Shown here in pieces: positions 13,851 through 22,805 of a stretch of 39,449 bases of DNA. The notes beneath the pieces are model-generated. The model saw nothing but the letters and a program-made list of their open reading frames with translations, was not told the DNA's origin and did no database searches. Both the position numbers and the translations under genes were made by a program. Source of the stretch: a bacterium (GTDB lineage: Bacteria > Patescibacteriota > Saccharimonadia > Saccharimonadales > Saccharimonadaceae); NCBI GenBank assembly GCA_030429445.1, contig JAUIFG010000010.1:1-39449 (forward strand), written 5' to 3'. Positions within the stretch are counted from its first letter, which is position 1; each line of letters opens with the position of its first letter.

Positions 13851-15199
13851 GTGCACAAAAATCTATAGACGCAAAACTACCCCCTCAGAATATCGATGCC
13901 GAGATGAGCCTCCTCGGGGCAATTTTGATTGATGAAGACGTTTTATCTGACGTAACCGAAGAGGTACTTGCGCGAGATTTTTACGACAAACGTCACGTCG
14001 CAATTTACGAGGCAATGTTAAAACTGTTCGAACATCACAAACCAGTTGACCTACTAACACTCACTGATGAGTTGAAAAAAAAGAAAAAACTCGATGATAT
14101 CGGTGGCTCTGCTTATCTGACAGAATTAACAAATTATGTGCCTACTGCTGCCCATGCTGGATCATATGCTGAAATCGTTTCCCACAAAGCCATCCGACGT
14201 CGCCTTATAAAAGCCAGTGGTGATATATCTGAACTAGGCTACAACGAAGATAGAAGTGTCCAGGAACTACTTGAGCGTGCCGAAGCTGAGTTATTTGCCG
14301 TCAGCGATCAAAACGTCAAACAAGATCTCACGAGCCTCGAGACAATTATGTTAGAAAACTTTGACCGACTCGAGGAACTTCACAAAAACAAAGGTCAATT
14401 GCGTGGCATGAAAACAGGCTATCGTGACCTAGACAACATGACGGCCGGACTGCAACGAAGTGACTTGATGATCTTAGCAGCGCGACCTGCTATGGGTAAA
14501 ACGACTCTTGTCACGAACCTGGCATACAACGTGGCAACTCTCAACAAACAATCAGTGCTATTCTTTAGCCTCGAGATGAGCAAAGAACAACTCATTGATC
14601 GCATGCTTGCCGACGTTGCCGGCGTCGATGCTTGGAAAATCCGTACCGGCAATCTCAGCGATGAAGATTTTGCAAAACTATCAGAAGCATCCGGAGAGAT
14701 GGCTGAAGCACCATTGTATATTGACGATACGCCCGGACTTACTGTTCTGGAAATGCGCACCAAGGCGAGGCGAGCAGCCCATAACGCACCGCTTGGCCTA
14801 GTAATCGTCGACTACCTGCAGCTCATGCAGGCAAACGTAGCGCGTAGCGATGGTAACCGAGTACAAGAGGTGAGCGAAATTAGTCGTGGTCTCAAGTTAT
14901 TGGCACGTGAATTAGACGTCCCCGTCATTGCACTGAGCCAGCTATCACGAAGCGTTGAATCTCGATCACCACAAATCCCGATGTTGTCAGACCTGCGAGA
15001 ATCCGGTTCTATCGAGCAAGATGCCGACATGGTGACATTTATTTATCGACCAGGTTATTACAATCCTGATGATCCCGAACTAACTAATATCACCGAACTA
15101 CACATCGCCAAGCATCGTAACGGACCAACTGGCAAAGTTGAACTATACTTCCACCCAGAACGCTTGCGCTTCATGTCACTCGACAAGCGACACGATTAA
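13847..15199 (+). CDS. dnaB: replicative DNA helicase
   Basis: The 450-residue protein has the DnaB N-terminal domain (PPQNIDAEMSLLGAILID..., 10-110), a linker, and the RecA-like helicase core. Walker A is AARPAMGKTT (about 207-216), Walker B is LVIVDYLQLM, and the LSQLSRSVESR motif and the arginine finger near the C-terminus are in place (DLRESGSIEQDAD). No intein or insertion is present. It unwinds the replication fork as a hexamer. It begins inside the last codon of dnaX; pairing of dnaX and dnaB in one operon links two replisome parts. Confidence 0.97.
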   Translation: MSAQKSIDAKLPPQNIDAEMSLLGAILIDEDVLSDVTEEVLARDFYDKRHVAIYEAMLKLFEHHKPVDLLTLTDELKKKKKLDDIGGSAYLTELTNYVPTAAHAGSYAEIVSHKAIRRRLIKASGDISELGYNEDRSVQELLERAEAELFAVSDQNVKQDLTSLETIMLENFDRLEELHKNKGQLRGMKTGYRDLDNMTAGLQRSDLMILAARPAMGKTTLVTNLAYNVATLNKQSVLFFSLEMSKEQLIDRMLADVAGVDAWKIRTGNLSDEDFAKLSEASGEMAEAPLYIDDTPGLTVLEMRTKARRAAHNAPLGLVIVDYLQLMQANVARSDGNRVQEVSEISRGLKLLARELDVPVIALSQLSRSVESRSPQIPMLSDLRESGSIEQDADMVTFIYRPGYYNPDDPELTNITELHIAKHRNGPTGKVELYFHPERLRFMSLDKRHD

Positions 15200-15208
15200 T
15201 AGAGCTCG

Positions 15209-15224
15209 TGCTATACTACAATAA
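15209..15224 (+). promoter_or_regulatory. leaderless promoter, TGC-TATACT
   Basis: TGC-TATACT (TATACT at 15212-15217) is 7 nt before ATG 15225, in the 25-nt gap after dnaB. The same nonamer with the same distance is found before 22821 and 38909. Confidence 0.55.
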
Positions 15225-16664
15225 ATGGCAAAGATGCTTTTTACGAAATTTTTAACGTATCGCTTTCGATACCAAATAGGGTATTCATTGGTTGTCCTGA
15301 TTTTTATCGCATTGCTTGTCGTTGCGGGACTTTTTGTACCCGGTGGTTTGAGCACAGATGAACAAACGCAATTCATCCATACTGCGTCTATAGATTTGCA
15401 AGATGTTGAAACAATATCTATTCCAAATATGCCTTTCTTTGTCATGCAACGCATTAGCATGGAATATTTTGGCCCAACTGAATTAGCATTTAAATTACCA
15501 TCACTCGTTGCGGCATTCTTTGCTGGTATTGGTGCAGTCTTTTTACTGCGTCGTTGGTTTCGACCAAACATAGCTCTCCTCGCAACAATCATCATGGTTA
15601 CAACCGGCCAATTCTTATTCATTGCACAAACAGGAACAGGTGCAATTACCTATATTCTATGGCCAATTTGGCTGCTCCTCGCTGCAACAATGATTACGTC
15701 TTCGGCGCACTATAAACGATTTTGGAAGTTATTATTTTTCATTATATTACCGCTCAGTCTATATACACCTCTCGGTATTTATTTGGCTTTCGCAATCTGT
15801 AGCGCGGGCCTCTTGCATCCACATGTTCGTTATGTATTAAAACAAATGCCGCCCCCACACCTCACACTGCTATCTTTAATTAGCGTATCAATTATCACGC
15901 CTCTTGTTTATCTTGTATTCATTCATCCACCCCTCCTACTAACACTCCTAGGCGTTCCCGCCACTTGGCCGCCAGATGTCTGGATAAATCTACAGATACT
16001 ATCACAGCAATACTTTAACTTCATTTCGCCCCAAAGCGGTGCGCTCATAACACCAGTCCTCGGTCTTGGTTCGATTGTACTTATCCTACTCGGCATATGG
16101 CAGCAATTTACTATCCGATATACCGCACGCAGCTATACGCTCGTTGCCTGGATTCTTTTACTGGTACCAGTCCTCGTTATCAATCCAGAGTTCGCAAGTA
16201 TTGCATTTGTACCTCTATTACTATTACTCGCTAGCGGTCTTAGCTATTTGTTACGATTTTGGTACGGGATGTTCCCTCTCAACCCCTATGCAAGATTTGT
16301 CGGCATCATACCTCTCACGATTCTTGTCGGTGGACTCGTAATATCGGGTCTCGGTCGCTACTTTGACGGCTATCGATACGACCCGATTACCGCATCGAGT
16401 TTTAGTCATGACATCAGCCTCTACAATGAACATATCGATAGCAAAAACGTCAGTAAGCTTGTCGTAACCGTAAGTGAACGACCTTTCTACTTAGCACTCG
16501 TCCGCTATGACGACACACCTCCACTGATTCTGAGTGTCGTTCCATCAAGCGGTACATTCGCAGCGACACGTGCGGCGCACAAAAAAATCGATCTGACTCC
16601 AACAAAAATCATCACCACAGCCACCAGCGAAGATGCAGATCGGTTCTATATCTACAAAAAATAG
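15225..16664 (+). CDS. GT-C family integral membrane glycosyltransferase
   Basis: The 479-residue protein has about 10-11 hydrophobic helices. The first extracytoplasmic loop carries the Asp-Glu pair (D45-E46 in GLSTDEQ) typical of PMT_2/ArnT-like polyprenyl-phosphate sugar transferases, followed by the NMPFFVMQRISMEYFGPTELAFKLPSLVAAFF pattern of this superfamily. The last 90 residues form a soluble extracytoplasmic part. It probably transfers sugars from a lipid carrier to a surface polymer or protein. It sits in a replication and translation block, and its own promoter suggests independent expression. Confidence 0.78.
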   Translation: MAKMLFTKFLTYRFRYQIGYSLVVLIFIALLVVAGLFVPGGLSTDEQTQFIHTASIDLQDVETISIPNMPFFVMQRISMEYFGPTELAFKLPSLVAAFFAGIGAVFLLRRWFRPNIALLATIIMVTTGQFLFIAQTGTGAITYILWPIWLLLAATMITSSAHYKRFWKLLFFIILPLSLYTPLGIYLAFAICSAGLLHPHVRYVLKQMPPPHLTLLSLISVSIITPLVYLVFIHPPLLLTLLGVPATWPPDVWINLQILSQQYFNFISPQSGALITPVLGLGSIVLILLGIWQQFTIRYTARSYTLVAWILLLVPVLVINPEFASIAFVPLLLLLASGLSYLLRFWYGMFPLNPYARFVGIIPLTILVGGLVISGLGRYFDGYRYDPITASSFSHDISLYNEHIDSKNVSKLVVTVSERPFYLALVRYDDTPPLILSVVPSSGTFAATRAAHKKIDLTPTKIITTATSEDADRFYIYKK

Positions 16665-16683
16665 GTTATACTAGCAATAACCT
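16663..16683 (+). promoter_or_regulatory. inverted repeat around the -10 of ybaB
   Basis: AGGTTAT (16663-16669) and ATAACCT (16677-16683) flank TATACT (16667-16672). A dimeric regulator bound here would block the promoter; alternatively the hairpin ends the upstream transcript, though no T-run follows. Confidence 0.45.
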
Positions 16684-16697
16684 AAGAGGAGGCAAAT

Positions 16698-17000
16698 ATG
16701 GCTTTTGACCAGATGAAAATGTTAAATGAATTGAGAAAAGCTCAAAAAGATTTAAAGAAACAAAAAGTTGTTGTAGTCGCTGGTGGTGACGATGATAATC
16801 CGGCCGTTGAAATGACTATCAACGGAGAGCTCAAGGTAGAAAAAGTAAAAATCGACCCTCAACAGGTTGACTTGAATGACATCGAAGAACTAGAGAGCAA
16901 CATTGAAGTCGCCTTTCGAGATGGCATGACAAAAGCGCAGGAAATCGCCGCAGAGAAGATGAAACCACTAATGGGTGGTCTCGGCAATCTCGGAATGTAA
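16698..17000 (+). CDS. YbaB/EbfC family nucleoid-associated protein
   Basis: The 100-residue protein has the family fold: an N-terminal helix (MKMLNELRKAQKDLKKQ), a three-stranded sheet (VEMTINGELKVEKVKIDP) and a C-terminal helix ending in the usual Met/Gly-rich tail (KPLMGGLGNLGM). YbaB dimers bind DNA and are commonly encoded between dnaX and recR, exactly the context here. GAGGAGG is a strong SD. The stop is immediately followed by the recR start. Confidence 0.95.
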   Translation: MAFDQMKMLNELRKAQKDLKKQKVVVVAGGDDDNPAVEMTINGELKVEKVKIDPQQVDLNDIEELESNIEVAFRDGMTKAQEIAAEKMKPLMGGLGNLGM

Positions 17001-17615
17001 ATGAACCACCTGTTACCAAAGGCACTGATTGATGTCATTGATGAGCTTGGCCAATTACCAGGAGTTGGCGCACGCACTGCTGAACGTTATGCGTACTACC
17101 TGTTGCGAGCCAAACCAACCGTCTCATCAAAACTAGCCAATAGCCTAGAAGGGCTCCATGCAAATGTTAAATCATGCCCCACAACATTTGCATTAATAGA
17201 CTCATCTCTCGAGATATCACCCCTTTATAGTGACCCTTCTCGTGATAAAACAACGATCGCAGTCGTCGAAGAGCCTCTGGATATTGTAGCCATAGAGCGT
17301 ACGGGGCAATACCGAGGCACGTATCATGTCCTCGGTGGAGCAATTAGTCCGATAGACGGCATCGGACCAGAGAAGCTACATATTGCTGAATTAATCGATC
17401 GAATCAAAAATGATAAAGTAACAGAACTCATCATCGCAACCAACGCTAGCGTTGAAGGTGAATCAACTGCACTGTTTTTGCAACGCCACATCCACGAAGC
17501 CAATATCAACATCAAAATGTCCCGCCTTGCCAGAGGTTTACCTGTTGGCGTTGACCTAGAATACGCCGATCAGATCACACTCGGACATGCCCTCGAGGGT
17601 CGCAAAGAACTCTAG
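17001..17615 (+). CDS. recR: recombination mediator RecR (zinc cysteines lost)
   Basis: The 204-residue protein has the helix-hairpin-helix (LGQLPGVGARTAERYAYYLL), the TOPRIM domain (IAVVEEPLDIVAIE, later VTELIIATNASVEGESTALFL) and the Walker-B-like C-terminal segment (RLARGLPVGVDLEYAD). In E. coli RecR a C4 zinc finger lies between these. Here only C59 remains and the other three positions appear as Thr, Ser73 and Tyr76 within SCPTT...SPLYSDPSRD, so the site cannot bind zinc normally. RecR loads RecA at gaps with RecO/RecF. The start follows the ybaB stop directly. Confidence 0.95.
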   Translation: MNHLLPKALIDVIDELGQLPGVGARTAERYAYYLLRAKPTVSSKLANSLEGLHANVKSCPTTFALIDSSLEISPLYSDPSRDKTTIAVVEEPLDIVAIERTGQYRGTYHVLGGAISPIDGIGPEKLHIAELIDRIKNDKVTELIIATNASVEGESTALFLQRHIHEANINIKMSRLARGLPVGVDLEYADQITLGHALEGRKEL

Positions 17616-17647
17616 CTACATTTAGGCTACCTTATCTGTTTTACCTC

Positions 17648-17663
17648 TGATACAATAGAGCTA
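17648..17663 (+). promoter_or_regulatory. leaderless promoter of the DHH gene
   Basis: TGA-TACAAT (17651-17656) stands 7 nt before ATG 17664, with no SD. Confidence 0.45.
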
Positions 17664-18656
17664 ATGTACGAAACAGCAACCAATCTCATAGATGATGCCC
17701 AGAAAATCATCATCATTCAAGCTGAAAACCCCGACGGCGATAGTATTGGCAGTTCTGTTGCGCTAGAAGAAGTATTGGGTAATCTTGGTAAAAAAGTTAT
17801 TATGTACTGTCCTGTTGATGTACCCAAATACCTGCGATACATCAAGGGCTGGGATAGAATCGTTTCAGACTTTGATACTAGTGCTGACTTAGCTATTATT
17901 GTTGATACTGCAGCCGATGTGCTACTCGGCAAAGTACTAGAGACACCTGGCGTTCGTCACTATCTCGAATCGCACCCCGTACTAGTCATCGATCATCACA
18001 CCACAGAATCAAACCTATCATTCGAGCATACCATCATATCTGAAGAAGCCGTTGCAACTAGCCAGGTTATCTACAAACTTGCAAGCAAGAACAATTGGAA
18101 AATTAATCAGCAAGCAGCTGAAAATATGCTTGTTGCAATCATGAGTGATACGTTGGGGCTGACGACACAGAATGTTGATGCGGATGTATTTACAACATGC
18201 GCAAAACTTGTAGAGCTAGGCGCCAGCAATGCCCAAATTGAGGAACGTCGGCGTGAATTCATGAAAAAAGCACCAGAGATTCTTGCCTACAAAGGCGAGT
18301 TAATTGGTCGTATAGAATATTTCTTGAACGGTAAACTAGCGCTCGTGCATATACCGTGGGCCGACATACAAAAATACAGTGATCAGTACAACCCAAGTGT
18401 ACTAGTACTCGACGAGATGCGTCTCGTCGAAGGAGTTGAGGTTGGCGTTGCAATAAAAACATATCCCGACGGAAAACTAACGGGCAAACTACGCAGTAAT
18501 CTACCCGTATCAGAGACAGTCGCTGGATATTTTGGTGGTGGCGGTCACAAATACGCAGCCGGATTCCGCACATACGAAGAATATGACAAAATAGTAGGTG
18601 AATTAATCGAGGCAACAGACAAGGCACTAAAGGAACATGGCAGTCAAACTACATAA
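17664..18656 (+). CDS. DHH-family phosphoesterase, NrnA-like
   Basis: The 330-residue protein has the DHH domain (NPDGDSIGS 22-30, IIVDTA 78-83, DHHTT 110-114, SDT 161-163) and the C-terminal DHHA1 domain with the substrate loop FGGGGHKYAAGF. NrnA proteins degrade nanoRNA and cyclic-dinucleotide products, and some remove the 3' phosphate of pAp. In most NrnA proteins motif I is H-x-(N/R)-P-D-x-D; here the first His is Ala20 (QAENPDGD), so one metal ligand is missing or replaced. Its end overlaps the cysS start by 20 nt, so the two genes are coupled. Confidence 0.88.
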   Translation: MYETATNLIDDAQKIIIIQAENPDGDSIGSSVALEEVLGNLGKKVIMYCPVDVPKYLRYIKGWDRIVSDFDTSADLAIIVDTAADVLLGKVLETPGVRHYLESHPVLVIDHHTTESNLSFEHTIISEEAVATSQVIYKLASKNNWKINQQAAENMLVAIMSDTLGLTTQNVDADVFTTCAKLVELGASNAQIEERRREFMKKAPEILAYKGELIGRIEYFLNGKLALVHIPWADIQKYSDQYNPSVLVLDEMRLVEGVEVGVAIKTYPDGKLTGKLRSNLPVSETVAGYFGGGGHKYAAGFRTYEEYDKIVGELIEATDKALKEHGSQTT

Positions 18657-20004
18657 CACGTTGACGCAAAACGTTGATGAACTAAAACCGCTGAATGATA
18701 ACAGGATCAGTTTGTACGTCTGTGGTCTCACTGTTTATAGCCAACCACACATTGGTAATTGGGTGAGTTACATCTACTGGGACGTTCTTGTGCGCACCTT
18801 ACGAGCGAGTAATTACCAAGTAAATCATGTACAAAACATCACAGACGTTGGTCACCTGACTAATGACGAAGATACTGGTGAAGATAAAATGCAAAAGAGT
18901 GCCTTGCGCGAAGGCATGACCGCACGACAAGTTGCTGATAAATACACCGCAATCGCTGATGATGAAGCCTATAACCGGCTAGGCTTGGTTCGTCCCGATC
19001 ACATGCCACGAGCGACCGACTATATCGAACAACAAAAAGCATTCGTCGAAGAGTTACATTCAAAAGGTTTCACATACGTCATCAATGACGGAATTTATTT
19101 TGACACCAGCAAAGTAGAGAACTACGGCAAACTAGCACGCCTAGACATTGATGGCCTAAAATTCGGCGCGCGCGTAGCCAACACCGGCAAAAAGAACCCG
19201 ACTGATTTTGCCGTTTGGAAGTTTAGTAACCCTGATGAAAAACGAGATATGGAGTGGGACAGCCCTGTAGTAAATGATAGAAAGGGATTTCCTGGCTGGC
19301 ACTTAGAATGTAGCGTCATGGCACGCGAACTGCTAGGCGACCAGATCGATATCCATACAGGAGGCATTGATCATATTCCCGTACATCACACAAACGAAAT
19401 TGCACAAACTGAAGCTATTACGAACAAGCGATTCAGCAATATTTGGATGCACGCAAACCATATCAAAGTCGACGGAACAAAAATGAGCAAAAGTCTTGGT
19501 AACATCTACACACTACAGGACATTATTAATAAAGGCTACGAACTCGATGCATTTAAACTACTAGTCCTCAGTAAAAACTACCGTACGGAAGGAAACTTTA
19601 CTTGGGATATCCTAGAATCTGCACAGAATCGATTGAATAATTGGCGGGCTATCGGCGATCTGCGATGGCAAGGTGCGGGCGATGGTGAACAAACAAGCCA
19701 ACTACTCGAACATCTGCAAAATGACCTAGACACGCCATCGGCTATGGCAAGAATTGATGAACTAATGGGGTGTGAAAAACCTACTGCACTCAATAAGCTA
19801 TTGAATGAAATCCGCGACCTATTTGGAATCACATTACATCGAGATGATATAGACGATGAACAAAAATCACTTATCAAAGAACGTGAAACTGCACGTAAAA
19901 ACAAAGATTGGGCAAAATCAGACGAACTACGTAGTCAATTAGCCGATCAAGGCATAATCATCCGCGATACGGATGAAAAAACAATCTGGGAACGAAGAAA
20001 CTAA
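18637..20004 (+). CDS. cysS: cysteinyl-tRNA synthetase
   Basis: The 455-residue class I synthetase shows YVCGLTVY (zinc Cys29), the HIGH-like signature PHIGNWVSY, the second zinc Cys in HLECSVM, the HHTNE ligands, and KMSKS (near 287-291). The anticodon-binding end is short and finishes in the DELRxxLxxxGIxIxDT motif of CysS. It charges tRNA-Cys in the cytoplasm. AAGGA precedes the ATG inside the DHH gene. The next gene is convergent, separated by 24 nt, with AAGAATC/GATTCTT complementarity that could end both transcripts. Confidence 0.97.
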   Translation: MAVKLHNTLTQNVDELKPLNDNRISLYVCGLTVYSQPHIGNWVSYIYWDVLVRTLRASNYQVNHVQNITDVGHLTNDEDTGEDKMQKSALREGMTARQVADKYTAIADDEAYNRLGLVRPDHMPRATDYIEQQKAFVEELHSKGFTYVINDGIYFDTSKVENYGKLARLDIDGLKFGARVANTGKKNPTDFAVWKFSNPDEKRDMEWDSPVVNDRKGFPGWHLECSVMARELLGDQIDIHTGGIDHIPVHHTNEIAQTEAITNKRFSNIWMHANHIKVDGTKMSKSLGNIYTLQDIINKGYELDAFKLLVLSKNYRTEGNFTWDILESAQNRLNNWRAIGDLRWQGAGDGEQTSQLLEHLQNDLDTPSAMARIDELMGCEKPTALNKLLNEIRDLFGITLHRDDIDDEQKSLIKERETARKNKDWAKSDELRSQLADQGIIIRDTDEKTIWERRN

Positions 20005-20028
20005 AGAATCCTGGAAGCTGAACTTAGC

Positions 20029-21171
20029 CTACGATTCTTCTTGAACTTTTTTGATGAGCTTGTGAAAGGGATGCCGACTTTCCTTGCGACGTTTTTTAGC
20101 ATGCGCCGCATAATCCTCTAGCAACACTTTGATACTACCGGCAATTGGGATCGAGATAATACCACCAGCGATGCCAAACAGATACACACCGATTGTCACG
20201 GACGCTAGAATCGCAAGTGCAGACAACTCAACAGTCTTTGATTGAACGGTTGGTGATATAAAATTGTTTTCAATCTGCTGATACACAACAAAATACACCG
20301 CAAAGGTGATTGCAGCACCAATGTCGTTAAATGCCAACAATACACTGATGAGCACTCCAGCGATTGTTGCACCAAACATTGGAATGAATGTCAGTATAAA
20401 AACAATGGCAGCTGCTGGTAATGCCAAGTTTGACGGAACCGCGAACACTAGACTGAGCACGAACACTGTGATGGCAGCAAAAAAGGCTGCAAGTGCCGCT
20501 ATAACGAACTGACCTGTTACGAATCCAGTGACAACGTTATGCATCTTTGTCACCAAATCACGATGATGTTGCATTTTTTCTTCATTATTGTACGCACCCC
20601 AAACAATCTCTTGCCAACGCGGCGCTTCAATGAGCATAAAGAAGGTGAGAACTATCACCAAAAAAGCCGCAACAACAAAACCGAGTAGTGAACCAACACT
20701 AGAAACGATATTTGCACCTACATTCGAGGCCCAGTTTGTCGCCCAGTCTGCCGCATTATGTCGTACCGTGTCATAGGCTTGGTTCATCTGACCTTCTAGG
20801 CCATAGTGCGATGCAAGACTCGATAAGCCATGCCACTGTTCCTGCGCTCGGTCAACAAAAGAAGGAATAGACGCAGCAACCCTTGCAGATTGCTCGATGA
20901 CTGGTGGCACAACAAGAAACGTAAACATCCCTAGAAATGCCAATACAAGAAAGTATGCAATCGATGTGCCTGCGGCACGACTTTTGCCGGGCATTATAGA
21001 GGCGAGTCGACTAACCGGTCCGTTCAATACAAGCGCCAAAAAGAAAGCAGTACCGATGATAATCAAGGCTTGTAAAGCGCTTACAACAAGAGCTGAAACA
21101 ACAACAAATGCGACAACGACCAGCCAAAAACGAACGAATGTCTTTGTCTCGATCTCAATCTTTACCTTCAT
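20029..21171 (-). CDS. AI-2E family transporter (PF01594-type permease)
   Basis: The 380-residue protein has about 8 hydrophobic helices with a larger soluble loop (about residues 110-160) and the signature region FIPMFGATIAGVLIS...YQQIENNFISPTVQSKTVELSALAILASVTIG. The family includes TqsA/YdiK, putative exporters of small molecules, and Na+/H+ antiporters; the AI-2 name should not be taken as its function. TATACT lies 7 nt before ATG 21171 on the minus strand, so it is probably leaderless and separate from the gene at 21205. Confidence 0.92.
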   Translation of the reverse strand: MKVKIEIETKTFVRFWLVVVAFVVVSALVVSALQALIIIGTAFFLALVLNGPVSRLASIMPGKSRAAGTSIAYFLVLAFLGMFTFLVVPPVIEQSARVAASIPSFVDRAQEQWHGLSSLASHYGLEGQMNQAYDTVRHNAADWATNWASNVGANIVSSVGSLLGFVVAAFLVIVLTFFMLIEAPRWQEIVWGAYNNEEKMQHHRDLVTKMHNVVTGFVTGQFVIAALAAFFAAITVFVLSLVFAVPSNLALPAAAIVFILTFIPMFGATIAGVLISVLLAFNDIGAAITFAVYFVVYQQIENNFISPTVQSKTVELSALAILASVTIGVYLFGIAGGIISIPIAGSIKVLLEDYAAHAKKRRKESRHPFHKLIKKVQEES

Positions 21172-21204
21172 TACCCCTAGTATAACCGAATAGTCTGTTG
21201 GTGA

Positions 21205-21501
21205 CTAGCTTACGCTTTGAAATAGTCTCGCCTTTGACTGCTTACCCCAGCCAAACCCATAGCCATAAATAGCTATCATAGCCACTAAATAGACTGATAG
21301 AACTATGCATTTTGATAAAACAGGAGAGCTAAACAAAAGTATAATTCCGGCAACAAGCCCGATTCCAGCAGTAACAATACTACCGTGCGCAAAGTACATT
21401 GAGCGCTTGACTCCGTTCAATGCTAACAGTACCGCACCAGCTATCAAAACGAGAGATAAAACCATTGCAGAAATGTGAAAAGCAATCAAAATTATATTCA
21501 T
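21205..21501 (-). CDS. small three-helix membrane protein
   Basis: The 98-residue protein has hydrophobic segments at about 4-28, 38-58 and 63-85, a GxKxSMYFAHGS loop between helices one and two, and a short basic tail. No family is recognised. The ATG at 21501 lies 6 nt after TGT-TATGAT on the minus strand, and that -10 overlaps a perfect 18-bp palindrome, so the gene is probably leaderless and controlled by a repressor. Confidence 0.65.
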   Translation of the reverse strand: MNIILIAFHISAMVLSLVLIAGAVLLALNGVKRSMYFAHGSIVTAGIGLVAGIILLFSSPVLSKCIVLSVYLVAMIAIYGYGFGWGKQSKARLFQSVS

Positions 21502-21507
21502 AATTCC

Positions 21508-21527
21508 ATCATAACAAATTTGTTATG
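21508..21527 (-). promoter_or_regulatory. promoter with perfect 18-bp palindrome
   Basis: CATAACAAATTTGTTATG (21510-21527) is fully symmetric and overlaps the minus-strand -10 TATGAT (21508-21513) of the small membrane-protein gene. It lies 25 nt after the tgt stop but lacks a following T-run, so an operator is more likely than a terminator. Confidence 0.6.
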
Positions 21528-21552
21528 TTTGATGAAATAATAATCAAACGAG

Positions 21553-22758
21553 TCATTGCCTGGCGTCATAGTTAGTCAAAAACTCTCGTTTGAATTCGTA
21601 AAACGAGCCATCCGCAATACTATCCCGGATATCATCGACTAATCGAACAATGAATCGTTCGTTGTGTATGGTGGCAAGCGTCTTGCTAAGTAATTCACCC
21701 GACTGAAACAAGTGATGCAAATACGCCGACGTATAGTTTTGACAAGTATAACAATCACAATCTGCGTCAAATGAAGTATAGTCACGCGTATATTCTGCAC
21801 GAGTAATATTCACTCGGCCATGACGGGTGTATAGTGCACCGTTTCGAGCAACACGAGCGGGCGACACACAGTCAAACGTGTCTGCGCCATTTTCGATGCA
21901 AGTAAATATATCACTCGGCTCACTGATACCCAGCATGTGACGAGGCTTACTATCAGGCAACTCCTCGCACATCCAGCGAACAATATCACCAATAGCATCC
22001 TTACGTAGTGCGCCACCCAGCCCATACCCGTCAAAGTCCATTTCACCCAAAAATTTTGCACTCTTACGTCGTAAATCTTCGTGATCGGCACCCTGAACAA
22101 CACCAAATAATGCCTGCGGAGGGCGATGTGATCGTTCAGCATTCAGCCGTTGATGTTCCGCCAAGCTACGTACCGCCCAAGGATGTGTTCGTTTATCAAG
22201 CGACTCGACTTGATAATAATAATCGTGATGCAATGTCGTTAGCTCATCGAAGGCAAACGTAATATCAGCACCGATGCCATGCTGAATCTGCATTGACAAT
22301 TCGGGTGTAAACACATGCATGCTACCGTCCAAGTGCGACTTAAAGCGAACACTATCATCATCAACCCAAGCGAGTTTATCTTTTTTGCGTGTCACATTGG
22401 TCGCGCTATCGCCAGTCATATCAATAACTTTTTTAAATCCAACACCCAGTGACATCACCTGAAATCCACCGCTATCACTAAATGTCGGACCACTCCAGTT
22501 CATAAATGCATGAATACCACCAGCGCCATCGATTACATCATGGCCAGGACGCAAATATAAATGATAGGCATTGACCAACATTGCCTGCGCACCCGTATTT
22601 TTTAATTGGTCTGGCGTAAGCCCCTTCATGGCAGCCCGCGTGCCAACAGGAATAAAAGCCGGGGTCCGAATTGTTCCGTGAGGCGTTGTCATCGTACCAG
22701 TTCGTGCTAATGAACCACTCAAACGATGATGGACCGTAAAACGTAATGGCTCTGTCAT
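21553..22758 (-). CDS. tgt: tRNA-guanine transglycosylase
   Basis: The 401-residue TIM-barrel enzyme has the catalytic DSGGFQVMSL (general acid/base Asp), the nucleophile region FDCVSPARVARNG, the base-recognition strand DGYGLGGALRKD and the zinc site CDCYTC...H. Bacterial TGT exchanges the wobble guanine of GUN tRNAs for preQ1. No queuosine biosynthesis gene is nearby, so the base may be salvaged. On the minus strand TGG-TACCCT lies 7 nt before the ATG, another likely leaderless start. It is divergent from the hypothetical gene at 22821. Confidence 0.96.
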   Translation of the reverse strand: MTEPLRFTVHHRLSGSLARTGTMTTPHGTIRTPAFIPVGTRAAMKGLTPDQLKNTGAQAMLVNAYHLYLRPGHDVIDGAGGIHAFMNWSGPTFSDSGGFQVMSLGVGFKKVIDMTGDSATNVTRKKDKLAWVDDDSVRFKSHLDGSMHVFTPELSMQIQHGIGADITFAFDELTTLHHDYYYQVESLDKRTHPWAVRSLAEHQRLNAERSHRPPQALFGVVQGADHEDLRRKSAKFLGEMDFDGYGLGGALRKDAIGDIVRWMCEELPDSKPRHMLGISEPSDIFTCIENGADTFDCVSPARVARNGALYTRHGRVNITRAEYTRDYTSFDADCDCYTCQNYTSAYLHHLFQSGELLSKTLATIHNERFIVRLVDDIRDSIADGSFYEFKREFLTNYDARQ

Positions 22759-22805
22759 CTACTCGAGGGTACCACAGGCAGCTATTCACACTCAACAACC
22801 AAAAA

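Noticed and set aside
20029-21171. Naming the permease as an autoinducer-2 exporter
   Set aside because: The family name is historical, members have diverse substrates and no LuxS or Lsr gene is in the window.
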